Position numbers and translations under genes: made by a program. From NCBI GenBank assembly GCA_028673005.1, contig CM054117.1, forward strand, positions 50,544,870 through 50,608,869: a DNA stretch of 64,000 bases. The letters run 5' to 3'. Shown here piece by piece: positions 24,244 through 35,976 of this stretch; the stretch's first letter is position 1; the number at the start of each line of letters is the position of its first letter. The notes beneath the pieces were generated by a model. The model was not told the origin of the DNA. It made no database searches and worked only from the letters and a program-made list of their open reading frames with translations. Source of the stretch: Tanypteryx hageni (Eukaryota > Arthropoda > Insecta > Odonata > Petaluridae).

Positions 24244-25434
24244 TGTGTGTACACTCTCTGTTTGCCTCTCACTGAAAAAAGACGTAGTGGTCCGAAATGT
24301 ACAAATCATCTTTCCGGCTGTGTGCGATGAATTCCTTTCCCCCTATCCTTATCCAATTACTTTTCTCTCTTTCCTTTTCACTATGTTTACACATTTTTGT
24401 GTATATAAATTACATACTATATAGTTAAGTTAGTTACCAAAAAGGAAAAATAATGATAATCGCGCGTATTGGAAGTAGAATGGGAGAAGCACTTTTTTAT
24501 TGTTTTGTTAGAAAAATATCTTTAGCAAAGAAGTTGCTTATCGGGTAAACAACTTGGGAACTGAGATGGATGGCTGCGATCTCAACCATACGGGCGGTGA
24601 GAACGAGAAAGAGTCAGAAAGGACAAGGGTAGGAATAGGAGAACATCGAGAAAAAGAATTGATCCCTCCTCTTCCACCAACCCGCTTCATTGTCCGTTAT
24701 TGGAATCATTTGTTTTGTTTTACGGCGGCGGGTCAGGAAGGAATGGGAATTGCTGAAAAGTTTCTCGAATCGAGAGAAAGAGTTTTCGACGCACGTCTCA
24801 GCTATTACTCCCGCCATTCTCCAAGAAGCCGAATTCGTGATGGCGAGGAGAAACATATCCGGCTTCTCGAAACGCTCGCTAGCTTTTTATCGTTTTCTGT
24901 TTTATATGCAGGCTTTATTTCCCCGCGTTCCTAATCAGGAAGTCGGGAGAGCCCGAATCGTGCTTCTTAGCCGGGGGGGGGATTTTAATTGTATCTCTCG
25001 AGGAACAAAATTGGAGATTTTCTGCCGAGAAGGCAGGAGGTTTTTAACTTCTAACGACGGCGTTAAAAAGCGATATGTTAAGTGTATCGTCAAGTTAGAG
25101 CACCTTTTCTTGCGTCATGTATTGCTCAAGAGCAGTGGATAGATGCGTATACTGGTGACTCAAATTGCCAATTTCATAAGGCGGCGTCCTACGGCCCGTG
25201 GGAATTTCATTCGGCCCGCTAAGACATTACCATAAGTGAGCCATATAATCTCCCGGGAATAATTTCCTTGATTAAAATTGATCTTTCATTTTTTAATTTT
25301 AAAACTAATATATAGTTTAGGCTTGTTTTTCGCTTACAATATACGACATCAACACTGGGCAATGTTTCATATCCGAACTGATATTTGCTACTTAAATTTA
25401 TTTTGACAAAAAATCATTTTTATTTAAAAAAAAC
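24244..25434. other. Low-copy DNA; possible decayed hAT-type end near 25175-25225
   Basis: Overlapping frames of 126 and 150 codons at 24554-25142 show no domain. Two CGGCCCG blocks at 25190-25220 resemble the GGCCCG-rich ends of hAT MITEs, but no partner end is clear. A run of nine G occurs at 24973-24981. Confidence 0.35.
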
Positions 25435-25584
25435 TTTACAATTTCCACGACAGTTATGAAAACACGACCAGTATCAGCGATTTATCGTCATGATTGGGTA
25501 AAGGAGGTTTCAGCGATTTACCCAAACATGACGATAAATCGCTGAAACCTCTCGTTTTTAAGAAATGTTTGTGGAAATTGTAAA
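25435..25584. repeat. Nested foldback with two mutually exclusive inner hairpins
   Basis: Outer arms TTTACAATTTCCAC (25435-25448) and GTGGAAATTGTAAA (25571-25584) are perfect complements. Inside, hairpin 1 pairs 25474-25492 with 25527-25545 (19 bp, perfect) plus GGGTAAA/TTTACCC (25496-25502 with 25517-25523). Hairpin 2 pairs 25504-25520 with 25535-25551 (17 bp, perfect). Both use the strand around 25535-25545, so only one can form at a time. Confidence 0.85.
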
Positions 25585-28419
25585 CGTTTTATATACCTTA
25601 CAATTGCATTTTAATAAAAATAAATTTATATGGGATGTAGTCCGCCAAATATTTCCCTGTAATATCGATGTTATTCGCAAATTTCCGCTGAAGCATTCAC
25701 GCTGTAAAAGGAATCCGCCAAGTAGAAAAGGTTGGTTTCCACCGTTATAAATTATTAAACAAACTCCGTCCTTAATTTTACGCAACCCCGACCACGTGCG
25801 ATAGCATCCGCGGAGTTAATGTAAATTTAATGAAATTTATTCGGCGAACGGAGCAATTTCTTCGATATCTTCCTCTATTTTTTTCCCCGCGAGATCGGAT
25901 TTCAAATGGTTTCATCAACGTCCGCAGTGTGTTCGCAAATTAAAATTAGTCGGTTTTACGCGAATCAAGTTCCGCATAAATTCGCCCTGACCTGATGCGC
26001 GTGGAATGAACGGTGGATGGAACCGCACGTTTATTAAGAAAGAAAAATATTCCCTCTTGTGGAGAAGGTTTTGACCTTTGCATATTGCTTATCCCTTTTT
26101 TGTTTCGTGATTAATTTCACCAAGATCGGTTCCGAGCCTCGTCATTATCAGTTAACGGTTCCAGTAAAATTAATTCTACAGGGACGAATCATTCGGATTA
26201 ACACAGGAACGTTTGTTTTTATATTCTAATCTTTATTATGTACAAATTTATTAGTTGTATACATTTATCGTTAGCTAATAGGCAGAACTTTAGTACCAAA
26301 TGCATAGAGCTCTATTATTTTATGCTCTGCATGTTAGCTGTACTTTACGAGATTCTCTATGCTTAATGTAATAACTCTTTCTGCGTAGACATCATCTTCA
26401 CTCGGAAGAATACCTCGTGCGGATTGTTTTTTTTTGCGGAAATGAATGTGTAGAGCATTTAACAGACATTTTATTTCACGTTGCCTATAAAGAATTTCAT
26501 CCTTCGGATGATCCGTGTTTTACTGTTATTCGTGCCATCAACGCGGATGTTTGAGGTTTTAAAGCGCATATTTTCATCGAAGGTAATGGTAGCCATAAAT
26601 AAAGGTATTCCGGTCAAGAGTCTATTAAAAAAAACTTGAGGCGGTAACAAAGTAGTTGCAGCATTATTTAGAAAAAAAAATCACCAGCCCCCTTAAGCGA
26701 GGTTAGTGTGTCGTAATTTATTGCTCTTCAAAATTGAATCTCTGCGATGTTTAGTTTGAAGTTCACAGCCAAACTCCATCCAAAACTTGACCTTGGCACG
26801 GATTACAACATGGAGGCCATAGTCAAACTGGGACGTTAAATTAATTGAGTTGGCAAGGCACTCGTGATTGACCGATGATAGCATTAATATAATGGGCCTG
26901 CTTGAGTGCATTAATAATATAAGTTTGAAAGATAACTTTGTGCGTATCAGTGTAATCGATAATAGTACGTTAATGAAATAATTAATTTTTTAGTGTAAAT
27001 TCCTAAAAGATACAAAAATAAACTTAGGAAAAAGTTTAAATGTTATGTTATGTTATTCGGTGGTCTTGACGTAGGGCAATGGGAATCTCCGGAGGAAGAA
27101 ATTAAGTTTGCAGAAAATTCTCTTAAGTGGAGCCAATTTTCCAAATCTTATTAGTATTCACAAAAATAATTATTGTAAAATATCCAAAGAAAAATATTGT
27201 GTTCGCACGGTATATCAAAACGACACATAGAGAGATTTCGAAATTATTTGATAAAATGCACCATTTTTTAAGTGATTGATAAGCCCTTAAATTTGAAATA
27301 ATTTGTTGGTGCTATAATTTTTTTTAGATAGGTAAATTAACTTTACGGTCAAGGAGTTAGATCTCTCATCTAACATATCAATTTTAAGAAAATATTAATT
27401 AATGAAAAGATAGCCATATTGCATCCAAAAACGCTAGAATGACCTAAATTGTAAGTGTGCACTTTAGTCCACACAATTTAGGCATTTAGTTTTCTGCTTT
27501 TAATAATTTCCTATTTAAAAAATTACACAGTTTATTAAAATGTTATTTACATGTCATACTAATATGCGCAAATCATTCTTCGGCCCTAGCTTATAAACAT
27601 ATACGTTACAGACATTTATTAATGCGTTTGCAGCAAAATATAACTTATTTTTTGTCATTTTTTATGAATCGAGCATTTCCTCTCGAACAAGCAGGCCTGG
27701 CGAAAACGTCGTCACGCGTTATTCGGAGCGACGTTGACAGCCCGAGCCGATCTCTGGACATATTGTGACTCGCAGCCCGAATTTAGAATATGGCGTGAGA
27801 ATGGGACATGACTCCCGACTGGCGTTGGGGGAAGTATAAGGCGAAACCGTCTTGTCGCTTAGGAGAAGAAATTTCCGTCGTCCGCTTGCTGGGGCGGCGA
27901 CATGGAGAAGGGGAAGGAACGGAAATTCCATAGTGCGTCACCGATGTCTTTTCACTTCCTTAGAACTTAACTCTCTTTGCGGTCACGGACGACGGAGAAG
28001 CGCTTAATCTCCCTCGCGCACAGATGCACGCACGCGGTATAGAGTTCCCGTATTTTTAGCGGTCTCCCCAGGGCACATTCGTGTGTGGGGGTATCTCCAT
28101 TTTTTTTAGGTTCAAAAAAATAATACCGTCATTTCTCCTCTTTGGGACAAAAGAAGGTCTAAATTTAGGTCTGATGTCGTTGGTATGTGTGTGTGTTATA
28201 CAGATTGTGAAGAAGTCGTTATTAGCGTTTATATTCAATGACGTGGGCTGGAGTTGAATTTTCCCTGTGGGCGTGTTATATTCTATTAGCCCGACCATTT
28301 TAGCAATGCCTTAACTTCTTGATCGTGCACTTAATTAATTGAAACTTTCGCTAATTAAACTTCATGGAATCCGGTTGATAAAATTTGTTTCTCTCTCAAA
28401 ATCTTGCCTTGCCTTATGA
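25585..28419. other. Low-copy DNA without recognisable genes
   Basis: AT-rich, with a CpG-richer patch at 27690-28060. A 70-codon minus-strand frame at 27719-27931 has no family resemblance. TGTTATGTTATG at 27042-27053 is a short internal repeat. No transposon ends recognised. Confidence 0.4.
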
Positions 28420-28810
28420 CAGCGGTTCCCAACCTTTTTCACTTCGCGAACCCCTTGAGTTATAACAGTTTTGGTGACGAAACCCTTATAATGGAAGGTA
28501 AATTTTGTAAAAACAAATCTTTTTGAACGCGTTCGATTCATTAAAAATAAAAAGTTTATATAGCACATAGTATGTAAAAGTTTACAATATATAATCAGAA
28601 TCTCTGATATTGCCATCCGTTTCTAGTTTGTATCCTATAAAATTCAAATATAATTCTTGGCGCATAAGAAAAAATTGAAAATAAAACCATGCAAAAAATT
28701 CGAAAGAAATTAAAATATTGATAAGAACTGTGGAACCAAGAAGGTGAGAAAGACCCCATTACTAAATTTTTGTTCTTTCCCGAACTCTTAGGGGTACGCG
28801 AAACACTAGT
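28420..28810. mobile_element. hAT-type MITE
   Basis: Begins CAGCGGTTCCCAACC followed by TTCGCGAACCCC, a characteristic hAT terminus, and ends with GGGGTACGCGAAACACTAG, an imperfect inverted counterpart. No transposase frame, and no clear 8-bp target duplication survives. The right end runs into a SINE head. Confidence 0.6.
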
Positions 28811-28880
28811 TTGGTTAAAGCACCTATCCGGCAAGTGGGGAGACCCGGGTTCAATTCCCGGTCAAGTTCGCTATTTTTTC
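28805..28880 (+). repeat. tRNA-derived SINE head
   Basis: A-box-like TAGTTTGGTTAA (28808-28819) and B-box GGTTCAATTCC (28848-28858) inside a perfect T-arm CCGGG-TTCAATT-CCCGG. A T6 run (28874-28879) follows, as in a Pol III terminator. The anticodon arm does not fold normally, so this is a SINE or tRNA relic rather than a gene. It shares CACCTA-CCG and GAGACCCGGGTTC with the pair at 48536-48690. Confidence 0.6.
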
Positions 28881-29342
28881 CCCTTCTAAAATGTCAAGAC
28901 ATATTATTTTTATCCTACATTAAGCCAGGAAAAACTTTTTATTTATTTATTATATTTTAAATTTAATTACTTTTGTCGAGCATGCCCATTTCATTGGTGG
29001 AATCGAGAATTGCGTACGCTGTTACAAAAAGTGGTCGTGATGAAACCGACGCATCTCATTTTCACATTTTTCATTCCGGAAAGGATGAAATGCGTCGCTT
29101 CTACATATAATTTTAACAATGGCGATATATTGAGTGAATTTAATAAAACATCGAATGCCTGTTAAAAAGGAAGGCTTCTGTTATAAACGCACCAAATTAC
29201 TTCCGTGATTAATTTCGCACTTTAGATGAATGCACAAATATATGTTGATATTGGATAGTGGTACTTTCCTGTTAACCTGAGTAACTATGTAATGAATTTC
29301 GAAAAAAAAATCAATTTTTTTATCGATTTCTATTTTGTAAAT
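28881..29342. other. AT-rich DNA, nothing recognised
   Basis: No elements or exons seen. Confidence 0.4.
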
Positions 29343-29473
29343 GTAATGGTATCCATGTCAATAATGAGGTCAGGCTCAACTCTGTGGAATTTACTCATCA
29401 TGAAAAAAAGAACTTAGTTGTTTCCACAACTTTGTGGAGGTAACTAAGTTCTTTTTTTTCGTAATGGTATCCA
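29343..29473. mobile_element. Short hairpin insertion flanked by 13-bp direct repeats
   Basis: GTAATGGTATCCA occurs at 29343-29355 and 29461-29473. The 105 bp between them ends in a nearly perfect hairpin at 29402-29460: AAAAAAAGAACTTAGTT pairs with AACTAAGTTCTTTTTTT, then an inner stem TCCACAA/TTGTGGA around a CT loop. The layout resembles a retroposed small RNA or a tiny foldback element with a target duplication. No known family recognised. Confidence 0.65.
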
Positions 29474-30064
29474 GTTTTCGGTTAATTTAGCAAGTTTCCA
29501 GTTTAGAAAACATTAGATATAAAACAGCTCGAGTGGCCACGTAAACGATATCGTTTTTACAAAAAGTATAACTATATTTAATGCAGTAATTTATATGTAG
29601 CTAAACATGGATATGTAAATCTGCATCAACCTAATTAATAAATTTTCATTTGAAAGGTTCTTTATCCTTTCGCTTAAGTATTCGGTTTGCCAATCCGTCT
29701 GTCCGTCTGTTCGAGAAATATCTCTTGAATCCTGCTACTTGGAGAATCCAAATATTTTCAGGATAAGACGGTTTACGTGAGGGCAAGACATGACAGAAAT
29801 TTGGTCGTTCTAGAATCAACTGCCTCAGTTTCATTTTTACCCCATAAGAAAAGCATGATGACGGTACAGGGCATTATAGAGTTTTATTTTAAATTAGTTA
29901 AAATTAATATATGAGCTCGGGACATTGACAGTTATAGCTGAAAGTCTGAGTTTTGTATTTTTTTAAAAGACAGAATTAAAATGCGTGTCGAATGAGAGCG
30001 AACATCTTATTTTTTAATCCAAAAAGGAGGGAATATTTTCCAATTTTTCAGATGGGAAATAAAA
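29474..30064. other. AT-rich DNA, nothing recognised
   Basis: No exons or element ends. A CCGTCTGTCCGTCTGT microrepeat lies at 29693-29708. Confidence 0.4.
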
Positions 30065-30212
30065 CTACCATAGCAACGAATCCACTGCTTTTAAATGGGA
30101 AATATATTATTATATAGCTCGTTGGTATAATGCTTTTAAAGGGAATTAATTACATTCTGCGGCCGTCGATCTCAACCAAAGATGTTATTTTATGACGTCA
30201 TAATCCTAAAAC
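30065..30212 (+). repeat. Dispersed repeat F, copy 2
   Basis: Diverged copy of 2883-3034, keeping CTACCATAGCAAC, TGCTTTTAAA, TCAACCAAAGATG and the TATGACGTCATAAT palindrome in the same order. Confidence 0.7.
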
Positions 30213-31153
30213 AAGAATAAAGCGCCTTGTGTAATTTGTTTTGCAATTCTCACTTGTTCTTCTAAGCAATGAAATGATCAAAGAAGTTTATTTATTTACT
30301 TGGCTAATCAACAGATTGCGTTGGCCCATAAAACCAACAGTATTCATAATATTACCCAATATGTTACTTATACTGCTACAACCAACTTTTCTCATTCGTT
30401 ACCGATAAGTGCTGCATTTAGATTCCGGTCTTGTAAACGACAAGTCTGAAATTACGATTCGAGGAAGCTAAACAGATAATCTCCTCGTGATCGCGAAGCA
30501 GCGTGGGACGAATCGGACGATGGTCGTTGCGTGTGCCGGTAACATTGACTACGGCGACATTTCAGCTCTCGCACGGCCTTCTATCGCATTTATGCACGAT
30601 GCAGTAACTAGGGTGTGGCGAAGGCGCCGCTCGCAAAGGGTAGCAAACGGCTTCCGTGAAAGATACCAAAAATACCGTCATCATCATCGTTAGTAATCTG
30701 TCTGTGCACATCTCCGAGATTGTATGCTAAGAGCCGAGCTCACCGCGTTCTCCTATTCGCCGCAAGCTACTGGCGTTCTTGATAACTTTCTTTCCCTTTC
30801 AAGTCGTCCATCCCCTGAGAAGTTATCCTTCTTCTTTGAACTTCATGTTCTCGCTCGATCCCACATTTTTAATCATGGAGTCTCCTCAGATCAAGTTTGC
30901 ATTCCTATTTCTAATCATTTACATTATAATTCTCTTTTCTCCTTTCCTTTTCGTTACTTCCTCGCTTTTATTTTATCCGTCCTTTTTATATCCTGAGTTC
31001 TCCCCCGTGTACACATTTCTAAGTTTTCCTAATTTTGTACATCATTTTGATTTAAAGGTTTCCACTTCAAAGCGATGCTCCAAACAGCGCGTCATTAATT
31101 TCTTAATTTTTCCGTTTATTTAATACACGTTGGCAGGGGTTTCTTCTGTAGGC

Positions 31154-31156
<3 letters not shown>
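30213..31156. other. Low-copy DNA with one unusual open frame
   Basis: A CpG-rich stretch at 30480-30700 holds a 68-codon frame ending in His/Arg-rich residues (VVACAGNIDYGDISALARPS and onward). It has no ATG at its start and no splice-bounded structure, and I recognise no domain. The rest is AT-rich. Confidence 0.35.

Positions 31157-31225
<69 letters not shown>
31157..31225. repeat. (TA)n microsatellite
   Basis: About 33 uninterrupted TA dinucleotides. Confidence 0.95.
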
Positions 31226-31229
<4 letters not shown>

Positions 31230-31745
31230 ACAAGATGTTGGGATGAGGAAGCCCAGTGAACACTCACCAATCGGACGACTTTAGGTTGGCGAGGCCCTGG
31301 GGACGTCGAAGCTACAGACGTAAAAGAACACTAAAACACAGAAACGTCACATATATATAAACACAAACACACATGCGCAGTTTTAGGCGGTGCGAGGCCC
31401 CTAGGCGACAGTGGCATTCGAGGCCCCTGGACGATATTAGTTTATTTATTTGCTTATACATTTATAATCTAACGAGGTCGATGTCGATCGCAGGCTAAAG
31501 TCATCCAGTAAAACCCTTAGAAATAATTATTTTTTAATGGCACTTGTCAGTTGAGACTGATCTTTATCAAATATAGCTTATCATCATTTAGGATATGTGT
31601 AGGACTGCTGATTTATACATTTATTTCCCCTCTCATAATAATCGTCTGACTCTGTTAACATTAACTCTCTTGCGGCTCTGGACGCGAGGCCCTAGACCTA
31701 GGCGGTGGCCTAGATCGCCTGACCCTATATCCGTCCTTATGGTTC
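31226..31745. mobile_element. hAT-related non-coding relic
   Basis: Three blocks share the pattern TTTAGG-(C/T)-GG...GCGAGGCCC (31280-31299, 31383-31402 and 31685-31711), the last followed by GGTGGCCTAGATCGCC. These resemble the ends of ZMYM1-type hAT elements such as the one that starts at 31928. No transposase remains. The relic is framed by two TA microsatellites. Confidence 0.45.
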
Positions 31746-31756
31746 GTTTAAATAAA

Positions 31757-31759
31757 TAA

Positions 31760-31822
<63 letters not shown>
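31757..31822. repeat. (AAAT)n then (TA)n microsatellite
   Basis: Four AAAT units lead into about 28 TA dinucleotides. Confidence 0.95.
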
Positions 31823-31823
<1 letters not shown>

Positions 31824-31927
31824 CGACGAAATAGTAAACTCATTTATATTAGAAGGAACTTGCTACATAGGAAAAAAATATGCCAAAATATGTTTATAGG
31901 TGATTACTAGAACTTCACAATAGGCTC

Positions 31928-33479
31928 CAGGGCCGGATCTAGGCGGTAAGCAAGGCATCGGGGCGCCGATGATCCAGAGGCGCTCGGAAGCCTGAGAGCG
32001 GCTTCCCAATTTTTAGTCTGCATCAATACATTGAGAAGCTGCTTAACCTAGTACTGCCGGATGTAAAACGTCTTCCCCTTGGGAAGCTTTTCACACGTAT
32101 ACCTATATGCAACAAATGAAAAATCAAATGGCGACGACAGCACGTTTTGTCAATATTAACCCTAAAGCAACACCTTAGTTTTGTTAGCGTAGAGGAACAT
32201 TTCTTGGCTTTTGTTGACGTTTCCAACACAACCGGAGAAGGATTATCGAAATATTTCATTCAAAATCTGCAAAGTTTTAACTTAGATGTTAAAATTTTCC
32301 GTTGTCAGGGATACGTTAACGGAGCTGATATGCGAGGCAGAAAAAACGGCATGCAAAAGTAAATTCTTGATATAAATCCCATAGCATTTTATGTTCCGCG
32401 TTCATCGCACAATTTAAATTTGGTGATCAATGAGGCTGTTAAAATTAATTCCGAGACTATAAGTTTTTCGGTGCAATTCAAGAATTATATAATTTCTTTA
32501 GCGTTTCAACAAAGCGTTAGGATTTTTTGAAAAAATATTCACAGTTGACACTGAAACCTCTTTGTAACACTAGGTGGGAATCTAAGATTGCGGCATCAGA
32601 CAGGAGAGGTGTACGACGCGTTACTTGAAACAAGCGAGGATGCAGAAAGAGATAATGTTACCAAATATGAGGCACAGGCTCTAACTTCTAAAATTCAGGA
32701 ATGTAAATTTTTATGCTAATTAGTGCTGTGGCATAATGTTTTACAGAGAGTCAACATAGTAAGCAAATTGCTCCAAAGCGTCAACCAGAATGTTGTGTGT
32801 TCCTTGGAATCCACATTAATATTTTTTATAAAGGAATATCGCACAGATGAGGGATTTCAGAATTTACTTGAAGAAGCAAAGGAATTGTCTATAATATTAA
32901 AAGTTTCTCCCGAATTTAAAACGAAAACCGAGGCACGGAAACATAAAAAAAAGGCTTTTCGATTACGAAACTGCAGATGAATCACCAATGAGCGCTGAGC
33001 ATGAGTTGAGAATAAATTTTTTCAATGCAATTTTGGATACTGTACCTAATTCGTTACAACAAGGATATGAACTTTTACGAAATCACAGTGACGCATTTCA
33101 TTTTCTCTAACTTCTGCGAACTGAAATAAATGCGCAATGAAAATCTTAATAAAAAATGTATAGATTTGGAAAGAATTCTTACTGATAGGCAAGACAAGGA
33201 CATTAACGCAACATAAGTTTGACGAAAAGAAAACGTTAAAATATTTTTTGATCTAGAAAATTACAACGATCCTGTAAGCATACTAGAATGCGTACTCAAA
33301 TAACTCGGAATCTATCTTTGCAAGTTTGATTGTTTTCTTGAGAATTTTATTAATTTTACCCATATCAGTGCGAGCGGTGATAGGTATTTTTCTAGCCTAA
33401 ATATAAAAAAAAATTTACGGTGAAGCATGTCACAAGAGCGTCTTGTAGAGCTATATATGATAGCTATAGAATATGATAT
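31928..33479 (+). mobile_element. hAT element of the ZMYM1-like (DUF4371) type, 3'-truncated
   Basis: Opens with CAGGGCCGGATCTAGGCGG, a typical terminus for this group, and contains a colinear but broken transposase up to the hAT dimerisation domain. The matching right terminus is absent: repeat E begins at 33480 immediately after the last transposase codons, so the 3' end was lost or displaced there. Confidence 0.85.
32120..33479 (+). pseudogene. ZMYM1-like hAT transposase, broken
   Basis: The ancestral protein can be followed in order. At 32190-32350: VEEHFLAFVDVSNTTGEGLS, then a GQGY-N-GA-MRG-type block (CQGYVNGADMRG). After a stop at 32360: FYVPRSSHNLNLVINEAVK (32388-32445), the catalytic-core His/Asn region. 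At 32570-32600: RWESKIAA. At 32723-32980: a frame beginning LWHNVLQRVNIVSKLLQSVN. A frameshift follows (FDYETADE...), then FFNAILDTVPNSLQQGYELL. Finally at about 33370-33480 ASGDRYFSSLNIKKNLR-stop-SMSQERLVEL, the hATC dimerisation segment. Such transposases cut and paste their element through an RNase H-like core. Several stops and shifts make it inactive. Confidence 0.9.
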
Positions 33480-34600
33480 ACTAGCTGAAACGCCCGGCTT
33501 CGCTCGGAAAGAGTTTTCTTTTAAGTAGCAAACGATTTTTATTGCTCGGGGCACCGCGCTGTCGGTGCCCACTAATTTATAAAATGTGTTATTCAGAGAA
33601 GAGGTTCATACGAGATTTTAACCACCACCTAAAGAAGCCAATGAAACATTTTAGTCAGGCTAGTTACCAAACGTTCCACATTCTTTGATTACGCAAGCGA
33701 TGTTTACATTAACATTTACTATTTTATGTATTGCATTGTAAAGTTTTACCATTAATATAATTACGCATTAACGTCTTACTTAATATTCACATGGTTAGAT
33801 TCACCGAAGCCTTTAAAGCAGCAATAAAATTATGTGGATTATGTCAATACTATTAGCCAAAACGTAAACAATAAACAACATTTTGGTTACTGAAAAAATG
33901 TAAGTAGATGTATCGATTTATGTTGCGATAAATCTTTAAATGTTATTGGTAAAATATAACGATGTTCTAATAATCCTTAAAAATCATTTGACTCACTTTA
34001 AAAGTAATCATAGATTATATTTATGCATGAATCTTGGCGTTAGCTATTCTTCCTCTACGACGCGTCACGGTGTGAATTTACCTTGCATTAATCCTTACGT
34101 GAAGAGGACAACAATTAAGAAATTTAGCTTTGTTGCCGCCTAGAAAATGGTCATCTAAACCAATAACTTTTGCGCTTAAAGGAGAATTTTGGGCGATTTA
34201 TCATGTAGTAAGACAAAACATAAACAGAATTAAAATACTCAATCTTTCTTGCGTAAAATAAGTCATTTCCTGTGATAGTAAGTTAATATTTATGTATATT
34301 TATACCCACATCAGTGAAGAGCTGCATGACATTTTGGGGTTTCTCCACACCATTTTTCATGCATTCTTATGGAAATAGTATTTTGTTGACCGCAAGGGGT
34401 ATAAGAGACCCCACAGTCTGCAAACCTAGACCAAGTTCTTCCTTTGATCAATAGGATGGCCTATGAAACATTTGAATTCAATAACTTCAACGGTGTAAAA
34501 ACGTATAAAGAACATACATAGATACACACACACTAAAATATTTATGAGGTGAGAGGTTAAACAATGATAAATTAATCAATTATTTTTCTGGTCTGAATGC
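33480..34600 (+). repeat. Dispersed repeat E, copy 2
   Basis: Colinear with 14757-16002. The left end ACTAGCTGAAACGCCCGGC keeps the hairpin motif better than copy 1. It abuts the hAT transposase remnant directly. Confidence 0.85.
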
Positions 34601-35266
34601 AAGGAAAATTCAACTTTGAAGACATTAATCTGGATGAATGTCCTCAGTTATGTATTTTTTGTTTTTCTATTTTTATGCATGTACATATGTATAAAAAAAA
34701 TTCTATTATATGCCACACACATCTGTGTAGATATAAAGTAATGTATATTTAAAATTATTTTCGATTTATAAGATTTATTATTCTATCTATTTTTATACTC
34801 CAGTATTTTTTATAAAAGCAAATAAATTAAGGTTGTATATCAATATAATTCACATTAAAATATTAATTTATTTTCTTATTTGAGAAAAAGGGAAAGAGGG
34901 TGCTTCTAATAAACTTCGCATACCTAGAGCGGGCCCTGATAGGCGCAAGCTCTGTTTGCATATGAGGCAAATTCGCAGTTCATTCAGTCCTTAATGGGAG
35001 GAAACCCATAGGAGTTTATTCTCTCTTGCCATGCGATGTACGCTGATCATAACGTTAACAATAGGAAACAATTTCAAGAGTATGCCCATAAGTATAAAAA
35101 ATTGAAAAATTAAGTACACTCACATCAAACGGGGGATGCGTTCCTAGGAAATGACGTTTATATCGAAACCATTTAATGGAAAAACCTTCCAGACTCTGCC
35201 ATACATCAAGGAGTATATATGCGTACTTATCTTAGGTAACTCCAATAGTCATAACAAGGTTAAAAA
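34601..35266. other. AT-rich DNA, nothing recognised
   Basis: No exons. ATGCGTTCCTAGGAAA at 35145-35160 contains a short inverted motif, but no element was identified. Confidence 0.4.
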
Positions 35267-35976
35267 AAACTGATGTGGCCACCACATGACTTTCTACATA
35301 CCTGTAATATTTCAAATAATTCCAAATAGGTTAAATGATAATAAATATTTTTAAGGAACTGAGAGAAAATTTTAAAGACTTTACAGAGAACAGAAATAAA
35401 CTCCAACCGTAGCCTTCCGATATTGGATATGTCTCCGAAGCCCCAAAAATTAAGAAAATAAAAAGGAGCGTAAAGTGTTTACAGTAGTCTCCGGTAGGTG
35501 GTGTGGTTGTGGCAACTAAAAAATGTAATTTTTCAAATATCTCTTCACCGATGCATTATATGGGAAAATTTTTCAAAAAAGTTGTAGAAAATTAAATTAC
35601 TTACAAATTGTATTCCATTACTTTTTTACATTAACCATATATAAAAGTAAATATTTTTTAAAAAGTTGTTGACAAGAGTAAACACCCACTTTCGATTGAC
35701 CAATTTTTACCGAAAACTAATCAGGCATTTTCCCTTTAACAAAACTGTCAAATATAAAATTTCGCGTTGTACCTGATTAATAGTTTTTTAGTTAAGAGTC
35801 CACACAAAATTCCGGTCACAGATACGGACACATAGACGCACCCACAGACATCATCGAAAAAAAATAGTCAAAACGTGTTCAGGGAACCTTGAAACATCTA
35901 TTTCCGTTGGAATCTCGAATTCGATTTTTTTTCATGAACACAATACTTTCTCTATACTTCGTATATGGAGGAAGTA
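35267..35976 (+). repeat. Dispersed repeat B, copy 2
   Basis: The most diverged of three copies. Keeps AACTGATGTGG at the left, GGTAGGTGGTGTGGTTGTGG, GAGTAAACACCCACTTTC, CATCATCGA and the terminal TATATGGAGGAAGT. Confidence 0.8.

Noticed and set aside
24554..25142. Overlapping frames of 126 and 150 codons
   Set aside because: No domain, no biased codon use, two frames overlapping in the same DNA, and no splice-site framing.
28805..28880. Functional tRNA gene
   Set aside because: The T-arm and boxes are good, but acceptor and anticodon stems do not pair; a SINE head is the better reading.
30487..30693. 68-codon frame in CpG-rich DNA with an Arg/His-rich tail
   Set aside because: Starts at GTG, with no ATG upstream in frame, no splice signals at sensible ends and no recognised domain.
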